This document shows positions 1 through 7,152 of a stretch of 9,451 bases of DNA, one piece after another. A program made the translations under genes and the position numbers. The first letter of the stretch is position 1, and each line of letters starts with the position of its first letter. The stretch comes from Deltaproteobacteria bacterium RIFCSPLOWO2_02_56_12 (GTDB lineage: Bacteria; Desulfobacterota; Binatia; UBA9968): assembly GCA_001799045.1 (NCBI GenBank), contig MGRY01000201.1:1-9451 (forward strand), read 5' to 3'. The notes under the pieces were generated by a model. It was not told where the DNA came from and did no database searches. It saw nothing but the letters and a program-made list of their open reading frames with translations.

Positions 1-866
1 TGCCCAAGAGGCTCGAGAACTTCCTCAAAAAGCGCTTCCCCATCGGTTACATCAGGAAGCTTTTCCGCAAGAACGGCGTCCGCTTAAACGGCAAACGCTG
101 CCGAGTAAACGATACCGCCCGGCCAGGGGATCGCGTTACGCTCTTTATTCCCTTTGAAAGACAACCGAGCAAGTCCGCGAAGCCGGCCGCTCCAGAGCGC
201 GGATTTGAGATTCTATTCGAAGATGACGATATTTTGGTCATCAACAAACAAGCGGGCCTGGCGGTTCACGAGGGCAAAGAGATCCTCAAGAGTCAATCCC
301 TGCTAGGGATGCTGGAAGCGACCTACCGTTCCCAGGGCATCCTCCCAAGACTGGTCCACAGGATTGACAAAGAGACCTCGGGTATTCTGGTCGTCGCCAA
401 AAGGGAGGCGGTAGCTGAGGACTTAGAGAAGAGATTTGAGAAGGGAGAGGTGGAAAAGGAGTATCTTGCCCTGGTGCTGGGAAGGGTCCATCCGAAGGAA
501 GGGAGCATCGATTTTCCCATCCCGGGACGTGAGGGAAAGCCCTCCCCGGCCCTGACCCGTTACCGGGTTGAGAGAGAGTTGCCCGGGACAAGCCTCGTTC
601 GCGTGAATATGGAAACCGGCAGAATGCACCAAATCCGTCTCCATTTCGCCAGGCTTGGCCATCCGGTGGTAATGGACGACAGGCACGGGGATTTCGCTTT
701 TAACAAGCAATTCCGCAAAACGCATGGCTTAAAGCGCCAGTTCCTCCATGCCTGCACTATTTCCTTTGAGCACCGAGGAAAGAAGCGGACATGGAATGCG
801 CCCCCGCCCGACGATCTGACCAGGACCCTCCAATCGCTAGAGTCCATTGTCCTAACCGGACTCTGA
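1..866 (+). CDS. rluC: RluC/RluD-family 23S rRNA pseudouridine synthase (5' partial)
   Basis: Isomerises specific uridines in 23S rRNA to pseudouridine in the cytoplasm. The reading frame is open from base 3, the first complete codon, to a TGA at 864-866 and gives 287 visible residues. The true start lies off the left edge; only about 10-20 residues should be missing, because an S4 RNA-binding domain begins at once (PKRLENFLKKRFP, then RKNGVRLNGKR and PGDRVTLFIP). The catalytic RluA-family motif HRIDKETSG follows, with the catalytic Asp at about visible residue 122. Further family marks are GRMHQIRLHFARLGHPVV and DDRHGDFAFN; the latter resembles E. coli RluC more than RluD. A start at 234 would be an internal TTG that removes the S4 domain, so it is not used. 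The gene converges on the dehydratase gene and overlaps its 3' end by 15 bases. Family assignment is firm; the modified positions are inferred. Confidence 0.9.
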   Translation, partial: PKRLENFLKKRFPIGYIRKLFRKNGVRLNGKRCRVNDTARPGDRVTLFIPFERQPSKSAKPAAPERGFEILFEDDDILVINKQAGLAVHEGKEILKSQSLLGMLEATYRSQGILPRLVHRIDKETSGILVVAKREAVAEDLEKRFEKGEVEKEYLALVLGRVHPKEGSIDFPIPGREGKPSPALTRYRVERELPGTSLVRVNMETGRMHQIRLHFARLGHPVVMDDRHGDFAFNKQFRKTHGLKRQFLHACTISFEHRGKKRTWNAPPPDDLTRTLQSLESIVLTGL

Positions 867-1835
867 GGAGAAAAATTCTTGGTACCAGGAATAGCTCTTC
901 GCCAGTCCACTCTTGAGAGCGGTAGTGTGCCGCCAGCCCAGGAGTTCCTGCGCTTTCCGACAAGAAAGGTATTGCGCCTTGATCTCGTGCGCTGCTTGAT
1001 TCAGGATCACCGGCTTCAGTTGTTTTTTCCCTGAAAGGCCGATCAGTTGATGGACTACGTCGATCACTTGCGTCGGCGTCTCAGTCCCGAAATTGAAGGC
1101 CTGGCCCTTGACGCTGTCCTTCGCGAGATTTTCCCCCAAGGCCAGGAACGCGTCGGCCGCGTCCTCGACATAAAAGTAGTCTCGCAAATAAGTCCCATCG
1201 CTGCGAACCACGGGGTTTTCATTTCTGATCAGCGAACGGATGGTCTGAGGAACCACCCGGCTAAAATTGAGATCGCCCGGGCCATAAAAGTTCCCTGACC
1301 GGGCAATGCCGACCGGAAGACCATAGGTATGAAAATAACTTTGGGCGAGCAGATCCACGCAGACCTTGGAGACATCATAGGGGTTTAATCCGCCCAGCGT
1401 GTCCTGTTCCGTGTAAGGGAGCCGCTCTTTGCTCCCGTAGACCTTGTCGCTCGACGCAACAACCAACCCCTTCACTCGGCTGTTCCGTCTCACCGCCTCC
1501 AGCACGTTCCAGGTGCCCCGGATATTGGATTCATAGGTCGAGAGGGGAAACCGCTCTGCCGTACCCACGATCGCTTGCGCCGCAAGGTGGAAACAAAAGT
1601 CCACCTCGAATTCATTGAAAACGCGCTCCAGCGAAACGTATTCCTCCAGAGCGCCATGGGCGATAGTCGCCTTATCCACGGTGCCGCTTAAATTGAAAAG
1701 CGACCTGGGAAGCACATCGCGGATGAAACAGATAACATTGGCGCCCTCCTCGACCAATCTCTGGGTTACCCACGATCCCAAAAAACCATTTGCTCCCGTC
1801 ACCAGCACGCTCAGATCTTTCCAATAACCTCTCAT
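852..1835 (-). CDS. RfbG-like NDP-sugar 4,6-dehydratase / epimerase (extended SDR)
   Basis: Extended short-chain dehydrogenase/reductase of 327 aa, most like CDP-glucose 4,6-dehydratases, which make 4-keto-6-deoxy sugar nucleotides for surface polysaccharides. Visible marks: Rossmann GANGFLG at residues 14-20, FHLAAQ at 82-87, SSDK at 128-131, LGGLNPYDVSK at 148-158 with the Tyr-Lys pair Y153/K157, and RSGNFYGPGD at 179-188. The C-terminal HEIKAQYLSCRKAQELLGW matches the RfbG pattern of substrate-binding residues followed by LGW. The ATG at 1835 is chosen because AGGAG sits 3 bases upstream; a TTG at 1865 would add 10 residues but has no ribosome binding site. It lies 75 bases downstream of the kinase gene and probably shares its transcript. 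No cytidylyltransferase or later deoxysugar enzyme is nearby, so substrate and product are unknown. It has Asp-Lys where the ArnA decarboxylase has Ser-Glu, so it is unlikely to be the missing decarboxylase. Confidence 0.8.
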   Translation of the reverse strand: MRGYWKDLSVLVTGANGFLGSWVTQRLVEEGANVICFIRDVLPRSLFNLSGTVDKATIAHGALEEYVSLERVFNEFEVDFCFHLAAQAIVGTAERFPLSTYESNIRGTWNVLEAVRRNSRVKGLVVASSDKVYGSKERLPYTEQDTLGGLNPYDVSKVCVDLLAQSYFHTYGLPVGIARSGNFYGPGDLNFSRVVPQTIRSLIRNENPVVRSDGTYLRDYFYVEDAADAFLALGENLAKDSVKGQAFNFGTETPTQVIDVVHQLIGLSGKKQLKPVILNQAAHEIKAQYLSCRKAQELLGWRHTTALKSGLAKSYSWYQEFFSSESG

Positions 1836-1910
1836 AGGCTCCTGAACATCCCATCCCTTCTCCAAAATGTCAAAAACATTCTCTCCCGCATCGTCACCCC
1901 GTTATTTACC

Positions 1911-4433
1911 TCAAAACGCCTGAATCCCACCAGCGACCTGTAGCTCGTACCCCCGCATTGGCAGCATCAAACTGAAAACGCTCCCCTGTCCGGGCTCGCT
2001 TTCGACGGCGATCTTTCCTCCCAAGGATTGTACCATCCTTTTGCACAGACTTAGTCCCAACCCCGTTCCCCCGTACTGGCGGGTAGAGGATCCATCAAGC
2101 TGGCGAAACTCTTCAAAGATCACATCCTGGTCCCTCTTACTGATCCCTATCCCCGTGTCGGACACGGAAATCTCCACAAATGCCGCATCTTTTTCGAGAC
2201 AGGATTTCATTTCCAGTGCGATCTCGCCCCTTTCCGTGAATTTCAGGGCGTTGGTTAAGAGCTGCATCAAAATCTGCTGTAGTTTTTTAGCGTCGGTCTC
2301 AATGACTTCCAGCAGAGGCTCGATCTGCACCCTGAATTGGATCGGACGCCCCTTGATAAGTCTTTTTGTCATCGTCTCTAAAGACTCCAGCACCTCCCCG
2401 ACCCTCACTTCTTGAAGAGTCGCCTCCGTGCTCCCCGCCTCCATCCGGGAGAAATCCAGGAGACTATCCATCAGCTGCGATAGCCCCTGACCGTTGGTGA
2501 CAACCCTTTCCAAAATCGCCCGCTTATCACCGGCGAAGCTCGCATCCAAAAGCACCTCGCTGTAGCCAAGGATGGTGCTGATAGGCGTGCGGAGTTCATG
2601 GGAAATATTCGCCACAAACTGCTTTTTCTGTCGATCCCCTTCAACCAGCTTTTGGTTCAACGCTTGAGACTCATCATATAACCGTTGATAGTTCTCCTTG
2701 GTCTTCTCAGACTCCTCAAAAAGCATACCATTCTCGAGCGCGAGGGCAAGCTGATCGGCCAAGAGACAAAGCAGGCCAAAATCATCGGCGCTATATGCCC
2801 GCCCCGACCGCTTTTTTCCCAGAGAGACTAAACCCACTACTTCCTTCTCAAATATCAGAGAGATCGCGAGTTCAGCCTTTAATTCGGCGAAAATACTCAG
2901 TAGTTCGTCCCGACTCTCTTGACAGGCAGGGCTCGATTTTGCTTCATCTCTAGAGACCCCTCTCTTGTCCGTCCCGAACTGGCGGCTCCATAGCGAACGG
3001 AGAAGCTGGAGGCTCCCTTTTCCGTCATTTGGTTTCCCGCCAAGAGAGACCGTCAGGTACTTTCCCTGCTCCTGGGAGCAGAAGAAAAGGGAGGCAGTTT
3101 CGATCTCCATCCGGCCGGTGACCAGACTCAGGTACTGCTCCGCAGTCGACTGCGGCTTAGACAGAGACCTCAGCAAAAGACTCACCTCGCTCTGGAGCCG
3201 GTTTGGGTCATATTCTTTACGGAAAAGTAAGCGATTCATAACCCTTTCAATCCACCGAAGAAGAGGATTAAAAACTATCACCACCAGTATGGAGAAAAAG
3301 AGCGCAACCACGGAATCTTTCTCATAAATCCCCACGAGGGGACTCAAAACGGAAACGAGAAGAACATAAATCAGCAACAAAGCCCCGGTTAGAGCGCCTC
3401 GGGTAAGTCCAACCTTGAGTACGACATCCAGATCAAACAGGTTATACTTGAGTAGCGCGTAAGCCACCGAGAGCGGGAAAAACACCGCAGGGATCAGCAA
3501 CAAGTTGTAAGGAATCGCCCAGTAAAAAAAGCTCGCGAGCACAGTACCGAAGGTGGGAAGGAAGAACCCCAGGATGGATCCGAAAAACACAACCCGCAGC
3601 CGCAATCGCTCCAAATTAGATATCGGTTTTCTTAAGTCGGCCCAAAGAAGAGCCAGAAAAACCACAGCCGCCAAACAGCTATAGCCGTAGCTGAGGCGGA
3701 GGGCCCAATGCCACACTCCGATATCCGCGTAAAAAGCGAAGCTATAGAACAGCCCCAATAGGACGGATATGCCGTATATAAGAAGAAGCAACGGCAGATA
3801 CCGCTTGCGGATCGATTCTCTTTTGGTAAGCAAAAGACCCAGATGGATTCCTGCGCTGGGGGTCATCGTAAACGCGAATATTCGCACTTCCTTCGGCACA
3901 AACTGGGTGGTCATGAAATCAAAGGTAGCAGTGAACCAGAGAAAGATGGCGCTCACCATCAAAAAGAGAGGCGCTGCGGCCGGAGATGGGGAACGAAAAT
4001 AGAAAGGAGTAACCCCTATGGCAATAAATCCAATTCCAGCGAGCAGGTAGATGCCAAAGCTCAATAGCCAGTCATGGAAAGAAAACTGCATGGAGGGAAT
4101 AACAACCTCAAACCGGTTTCCCTCTCTTTCGACGGTGTAGCGAAACTGAGACCCGGCAGGAGCGCTTCGTACCAAATCATAAAGAGCCCGGGGATGGTCC
4201 ATGGCTTCCCCCTGCACGGCGAGGACTCGGTCCAAAAACCTTAACCCTCCCTGGCTGCCACCCCATTGGGGCAGGAAATCCGGGGCGACGGCCAAATTGC
4301 CGTAAAGGAAAAAACCCGGGAAAGGCCTGTTGATCCACTGAAAGGAGGAGATAAGCGTGCCCGCGACCACTAGAAAGGCAAGGAATCCTACGATCGCCAG
4401 CAAACCCCTTCGTTGCCAGGTTAGAAGTTCCAT
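1911..4433 (-). CDS. Membrane sensor histidine kinase, PDZ-like + multi-TM + GAF + HisKA + HATPase_c
   Basis: Inner-membrane sensor kinase of 840 aa that should autophosphorylate on His and pass phosphate to a response regulator not present here. Order of parts: one N-terminal membrane helix (about 10-32); an extracytoplasmic PDZ-like segment (about 45-115, with GGLRFLDRVLAVQGE and a terminal FRYTVEREGNRFEVVIP strand pair); about eight further membrane helices (about 123-392); the linker YNLFDLDVVLKVGLTRGAL common in 7TM/GAF kinases; a GAF domain (about 425-570); a coiled coil; HisKA with FVANISHELRTP and phospho-acceptor His612; and HATPase_c with N-box LLTNALKF, G1 DTGIGI, F-box FEEFRQLD and G2 GGTGLGL. 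All catalytic boxes are intact. The ATG at 4433 has GGGAGGG 3 bases upstream; a TTG at 4451 falls in the terminator T-run and is rejected. The plan recalls Bacillus ComP. The signal sensed is unknown; a cell-envelope cue is a guess from context. Confidence 0.9.
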   Translation of the reverse strand: MELLTWQRRGLLAIVGFLAFLVVAGTLISSFQWINRPFPGFFLYGNLAVAPDFLPQWGGSQGGLRFLDRVLAVQGEAMDHPRALYDLVRSAPAGSQFRYTVEREGNRFEVVIPSMQFSFHDWLLSFGIYLLAGIGFIAIGVTPFYFRSPSPAAAPLFLMVSAIFLWFTATFDFMTTQFVPKEVRIFAFTMTPSAGIHLGLLLTKRESIRKRYLPLLLLIYGISVLLGLFYSFAFYADIGVWHWALRLSYGYSCLAAVVFLALLWADLRKPISNLERLRLRVVFFGSILGFFLPTFGTVLASFFYWAIPYNLLLIPAVFFPLSVAYALLKYNLFDLDVVLKVGLTRGALTGALLLIYVLLVSVLSPLVGIYEKDSVVALFFSILVVIVFNPLLRWIERVMNRLLFRKEYDPNRLQSEVSLLLRSLSKPQSTAEQYLSLVTGRMEIETASLFFCSQEQGKYLTVSLGGKPNDGKGSLQLLRSLWSRQFGTDKRGVSRDEAKSSPACQESRDELLSIFAELKAELAISLIFEKEVVGLVSLGKKRSGRAYSADDFGLLCLLADQLALALENGMLFEESEKTKENYQRLYDESQALNQKLVEGDRQKKQFVANISHELRTPISTILGYSEVLLDASFAGDKRAILERVVTNGQGLSQLMDSLLDFSRMEAGSTEATLQEVRVGEVLESLETMTKRLIKGRPIQFRVQIEPLLEVIETDAKKLQQILMQLLTNALKFTERGEIALEMKSCLEKDAAFVEISVSDTGIGISKRDQDVIFEEFRQLDGSSTRQYGGTGLGLSLCKRMVQSLGGKIAVESEPGQGSVFSLMLPMRGYELQVAGGIQAF

Positions 4434-4436
4434 GTT

Positions 4437-4443
4437 CCCTCCC
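4437..4443 (-). promoter_or_regulatory. Shine-Dalgarno of the histidine kinase gene
   Basis: On the - strand this reads GGGAGGG, a near-ideal ribosome binding site ending 3 bases before the ATG at 4433. It decides the kinase start in favour of ATG 4433 over the upstream in-frame TTG at 4451. It directly follows the U-run of the terminator. Confidence 0.8.
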
Positions 4444-4449
4444 GCGTCC

Positions 4450-4492
4450 AAAAAAAAGGCCTTCTGGTATGTCTTTACACCAGAAGGCCTTT
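4450..4492 (-). terminator. Strong intrinsic terminator of the arn/ugd operon
   Basis: A perfect 14-bp inverted repeat pairs 4455-4468 with 4479-4492 around a 10-base loop (4469-4478). On the - strand the stem runs into eight consecutive T (4457 down to 4450), three of them belonging to the stem. This is a textbook Rho-independent terminator for transcripts coming from the dehydrogenase gene. In the + direction only three T follow the stem, so it looks one-directional. Its end lies 16 bases from the kinase start codon, and its upstream arm is entered by the kinase promoter. Confidence 0.9.
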
Positions 4493-4518
4493 ATCAAGGG
4501 AAAAACAGCCCCTGTCAA
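4490..4518 (-). promoter_or_regulatory. Sigma70-like promoter for the histidine kinase gene, overlapping the terminator
   Basis: On the - strand there is a perfect -35 TTGACA (4518-4513), a 17-base spacer and the -10 hexamer GATAAA (4495-4490), which matches the consensus at four of six positions. Transcription should start near 4482-4484, inside the upstream arm of the terminator hairpin, leaving a leader of about 50 bases before the kinase ATG. The hexamers and spacing are seen directly; activity and the start point are inferred. Confidence 0.65.
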
Positions 4519-4530
4519 GGCTAAAAAGAC

Positions 4531-4610
4531 CGTGCTCGTGATTCGTGATCGTGTTCGTCCCCACCTCTTCCCCAACGAGCACGAGGAACGATCACGAGAA
4601 ACGATAACGG
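4531..4610. repeat. Imperfect palindromic extragenic element
   Basis: Two arms rich in the words ACGAG, CACGA and ATCACGA (4531-4558 and 4575-4610) form an imperfect inverted repeat around a loop of about 16 bases. The inner stem (ACGA, one G-U wobble, CACGA) is good, the middle is bulged, and an outer block of 8 bases (ATCACGAG) pairs again. It starts right after the dehydrogenase stop codon at 4612, so it lies in the 3' untranslated part of the operon. It resembles the REP-type repeats found between genes of many bacteria; one copy is visible here, so the repeat status is inferred. It lacks a T-run and is not itself a terminator. Confidence 0.55.
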
Positions 4611-4611
4611 G

Positions 4612-5907
4612 CTAGAGTCTAACTATCTTGTCGGATTGAATCCCCCGGGTGAGGTTGCGGGTATCAATAATCAAGGGCGCATGCCTGACAATTTCCCGCG
4701 CGTCAAAGCCGGCGTGATCGGTTACCACGACCACCACATCGGAGGTGGATAGAGTTTGAGCGGTCAAAGAAATAGAATGAAGGAGCTGGTTCTCGAAAGC
4801 AAGCTGGGAGACATGGGGATCGTGATAGGTGATCTCTCCACCCTTCTCGTGCAGGAGTTTCATGACGTCCAGGGCCGGCGACTCCCGGACATCGTCCGAA
4901 TCTTTCTTATAGGCAACGCCCAATATGAGAATTTTGGATCCCTTCACGCTTTTACGCTCACGGTTGAGAGCCTCAACCACCTTCTCCACGACAAAGCGCG
5001 GCATCTCCCGGTTGATCTCATCAGCCATTTCGATCAATCGCGCCTTGTATGCCAGAAGCTTCAACTTCCACGAAAGGTAATGCGGATCCACTGGGATGCA
5101 GTGGCCGCCCAGTCCAGGACCGGGATAGAAAGGCATGAAGCCAAAAGGCTTGGTGGCTGCAGCGCCAATAACCTCCCACACATCCAATCCCAAGCGATCG
5201 CACATAATAGCAAACTCGTTCACCAGCGCGATGTTGATGCTGCGAAAGGTATTCTCCAGGAGCTTTACCATTTCCGCCGTGTCGGTGCTTTGAACAGGAA
5301 CGACCTTCCCCACAATCTGACTGTAGAGCGCCTGAGCCAATTCCAGGCAATTGGGAGTAATTCCCGCGATTATCTTGGGCGTATTCGAGAAAGTAAAAGA
5401 ATCATTTCCAGGATCCACCCGCTCGGGTGAATAGGCCAGAAAAAAATCCTCCCCTATTCGCAGCCCTTTTCCCTCAAGGAGGGGAAGGAGCAGTTCGCGG
5501 GTCGTACCGGGGTAGGTGGTGCTTTCCAACACGATCAGTTGGCCCGGGTGCAGATTCTCGGATATCGTTCTAGCCGCTTCCAGAACCAGAGACAGATCGG
5601 GATCCCTGGTCTTACTGAGAGGCGTCGGGACACAAATGATCGCCGCTTCGGCATCCCTCAAAAGAGAGAAATCCGTCGAGGCCGCTATCGCCGGGGAACT
5701 ATTTGCTTTAAACTCGACGCCTCGGATATAAGAGATCCCCTTTTTGATGCTCTCTACTTTGTTTCTATCAACGTCTATCCCTAAAACAGGAAACCCCACC
5801 TCGGCAAATCTCAGGGCAAGGGGGAGGCCAACATAGCCTAGCCCTAATACGCACACCTTCGCCTTCTTCTCACCGATGGCCTTCAACAGCCCCGCCTTAT
5901 TCTCCAT
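4612..5907 (-). CDS. Nucleotide-sugar 6-dehydrogenase, WbpA/TviB (UDP-GlcNAc/UDP-GlcA) class
   Basis: Oxidises C6 of a UDP-hexose to the uronic acid using two NAD+. The protein has 431 aa, a normal length. Visible marks: Rossmann GLGYVGLP at residues 22-29, VPTPL and ESTTYPGTT, AYSPERVDPG, EMVKLLENTFR with the family Lys215/Asn219, the catalytic Cys270 in PGLGGHCIPVDPHYLSWK, and the C-terminal nucleotide-binding GVAYKKDSDDVRESPA. The GGHCIPxDP signature belongs to the UDP-GlcNAc/UDP-ManNAc dehydrogenase branch; classical UDP-glucose dehydrogenases read GGSCFPKD. Position as last gene of the arn cluster suggests it feeds that pathway, as Ugd does in enterics, but the substrate (UDP-Glc or UDP-GlcNAc) is open. 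Start: ATG at 5907, or GTG at 5913, which sits 4 bases after a GGGGG run. It is separated from arnB by about 60 bases and followed by the operon terminator. Confidence 0.85.
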   Translation of the reverse strand: MENKAGLLKAIGEKKAKVCVLGLGYVGLPLALRFAEVGFPVLGIDVDRNKVESIKKGISYIRGVEFKANSSPAIAASTDFSLLRDAEAAIICVPTPLSKTRDPDLSLVLEAARTISENLHPGQLIVLESTTYPGTTRELLLPLLEGKGLRIGEDFFLAYSPERVDPGNDSFTFSNTPKIIAGITPNCLELAQALYSQIVGKVVPVQSTDTAEMVKLLENTFRSINIALVNEFAIMCDRLGLDVWEVIGAAATKPFGFMPFYPGPGLGGHCIPVDPHYLSWKLKLLAYKARLIEMADEINREMPRFVVEKVVEALNRERKSVKGSKILILGVAYKKDSDDVRESPALDVMKLLHEKGGEITYHDPHVSQLAFENQLLHSISLTAQTLSTSDVVVVVTDHAGFDAREIVRHAPLIIDTRNLTRGIQSDKIVRL

Positions 5908-5967
5908 CAGCACGTTGCCCCCATATAGATAGGCTACTTTCCATTACTGCGCGCATCCGAAAAGTAT

Positions 5968-7152
5968 TCACTTCAGATGTTCCCCCAGGACCACTGCCAC
6001 CGTCTGGACGACGTCCTGAACATCTTTCTCGCTCATCTTGGGAAAAAGAGGCAGGGAAAGGATGCGATGAGAAGCGCGCTCGGCATGCGGGCAGTCCCCA
6101 TTCCGATAGCCCCACTTTTCCTGATAATAGGGCTGCAGGTGGAGCGCCGGGAAGTGGATGCCGGTCCCGACATTACGTTCCTTGAGGAGTTCCAGGAATC
6201 GGTCCCGACCGATGGTTAGCCTCTCCAGCTCCAACTGAACGACAAAGAGATGCCACGCGTGCCGCTGAGGGTATGGAACCAAACCCAAAGGCTTAAGGCC
6301 TTGGACATCCGCGCAGGCTAGCCGATACATATGGGCCAGCTTTGCCCGCTGTTCGACAAACCAATCCAACTTGTCCATCTGGTGAATACCGATTGCCGCC
6401 TGAATATCCATCATGGTGTACTTGAATCCTGGAAGCTCGATGGAGTACTGAGCCGACCTTCCGCCAGCCTGGCGCTCCCAGGCGCTTGTGGTAATGCCAT
6501 GAAATCTTAGAAGGCGCAGCCGTTCAGCCCAATCTTTGTTCCGGGTAACTACCATACCCCCCTCGCCCGTGGTGATCGTCTTGATGGGATGAAAACTGAA
6601 CATAGTCAGGTCGCCGATTGTCCCTATTTTGCGCCCCTTGTATTCAGTCCCCAGAGCATGGGCCGCGTCTTCAATTATCAACACGCCGTGGCGTCCGGCA
6701 ATCTCGACTATTTCATCCATGGCACATGGTTGTCCGGCAAAATGGACAGGGACAACGGCCTTCGTCCTGCTGTTTATCCGGGCTTTCATACCATCCAAAT
6801 CGATATTCAGCGTATCCGAATCACAATCGACCAATACCGGCCTGGCGCCACAGAGCACAATAGCGTTAGCCGTTGCCGCAAAGGTCATGCTCGAGGTGAT
6901 GACCTCGTCTCCGGGACCGACGCCCGCAGCCAGCAGCGCCAGATGAAGGCCGGCAGTTCCGGAAGAGACAGCAACCGCCTCCGGGACCCCCAGGTAGTCG
7001 CGAAATTTATTCTCAAAAAGCGCTACCTTGGGGCCGGTGGTAATCCACCCCGAGCGAAGAGTATTTACAACTTCTTGGATTTCTTCCTCTCCCAGGGTAG
7101 GACGCGAAAGAGGGAGAAATTCGCTGCGAAAATTTGCCGACCGGGACATCAT
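5968..7152 (-). CDS. arnB: ArnB-type UDP-4-keto-pentose aminotransferase (DegT/DnrJ/EryC1/StrS family)
   Basis: PLP enzyme that transfers an amino group from glutamate to the 4-keto group of a UDP-pentose; in the L-Ara4N pathway this gives UDP-L-Ara4N. The protein has 394 aa, close to E. coli ArnB. Family marks: EFLPLSRPTLGEEE and SGWITTGP near the N-terminus, VSSGTAGLHLAL, GDEVITSSMTFAATANAI, IEDAAHALGTEYKGR at 160-174, the PLP lysine K191 in SFHPIKTITTGEGG, the WERQAGGR loop, and HAWHLFVVQ. Similarity to ArnB runs end to end. The ATG at 7152 is chosen because it overlaps the arnD stop as ATGA and has AAGGAG 4 bases upstream; a second ATG follows at 7149, also in good register (7 bases). An upstream GTG at 7176 lacks such a site. 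Another DegT-family amino-sugar role remains possible, but arnC, arnD and the formyltransferase next door favour ArnB. Confidence 0.87.
   Translation of the reverse strand: MMSRSANFRSEFLPLSRPTLGEEEIQEVVNTLRSGWITTGPKVALFENKFRDYLGVPEAVAVSSGTAGLHLALLAAGVGPGDEVITSSMTFAATANAIVLCGARPVLVDCDSDTLNIDLDGMKARINSRTKAVVPVHFAGQPCAMDEIVEIAGRHGVLIIEDAAHALGTEYKGRKIGTIGDLTMFSFHPIKTITTGEGGMVVTRNKDWAERLRLLRFHGITTSAWERQAGGRSAQYSIELPGFKYTMMDIQAAIGIHQMDKLDWFVEQRAKLAHMYRLACADVQGLKPLGLVPYPQRHAWHLFVVQLELERLTIGRDRFLELLKERNVGTGIHFPALHLQPYYQEKWGYRNGDCPHAERASHRILSLPLFPKMSEKDVQDVVQTVAVVLGEHLK

Noticed and set aside
1843..1873. TTGACA (1873-1868, - strand) followed after 17 bases by GATGTT, a possible promoter just before the dehydratase gene
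   Set aside because: The -10 matches the consensus at only three positions, and the start point would fall in or after the ribosome binding site, leaving no usable leader.
4756..5430. Open frame of 224 codons on the + strand inside the dehydrogenase gene
   Set aside because: It is the antisense shadow of a well-conserved enzyme and shows no domain of its own.
5914..5967. Possible promoter between arnB and the dehydrogenase gene
   Set aside because: There is a TATCTA/TATATG-like AT stretch but no convincing -35 at the right distance; read-through from arnB explains expression.
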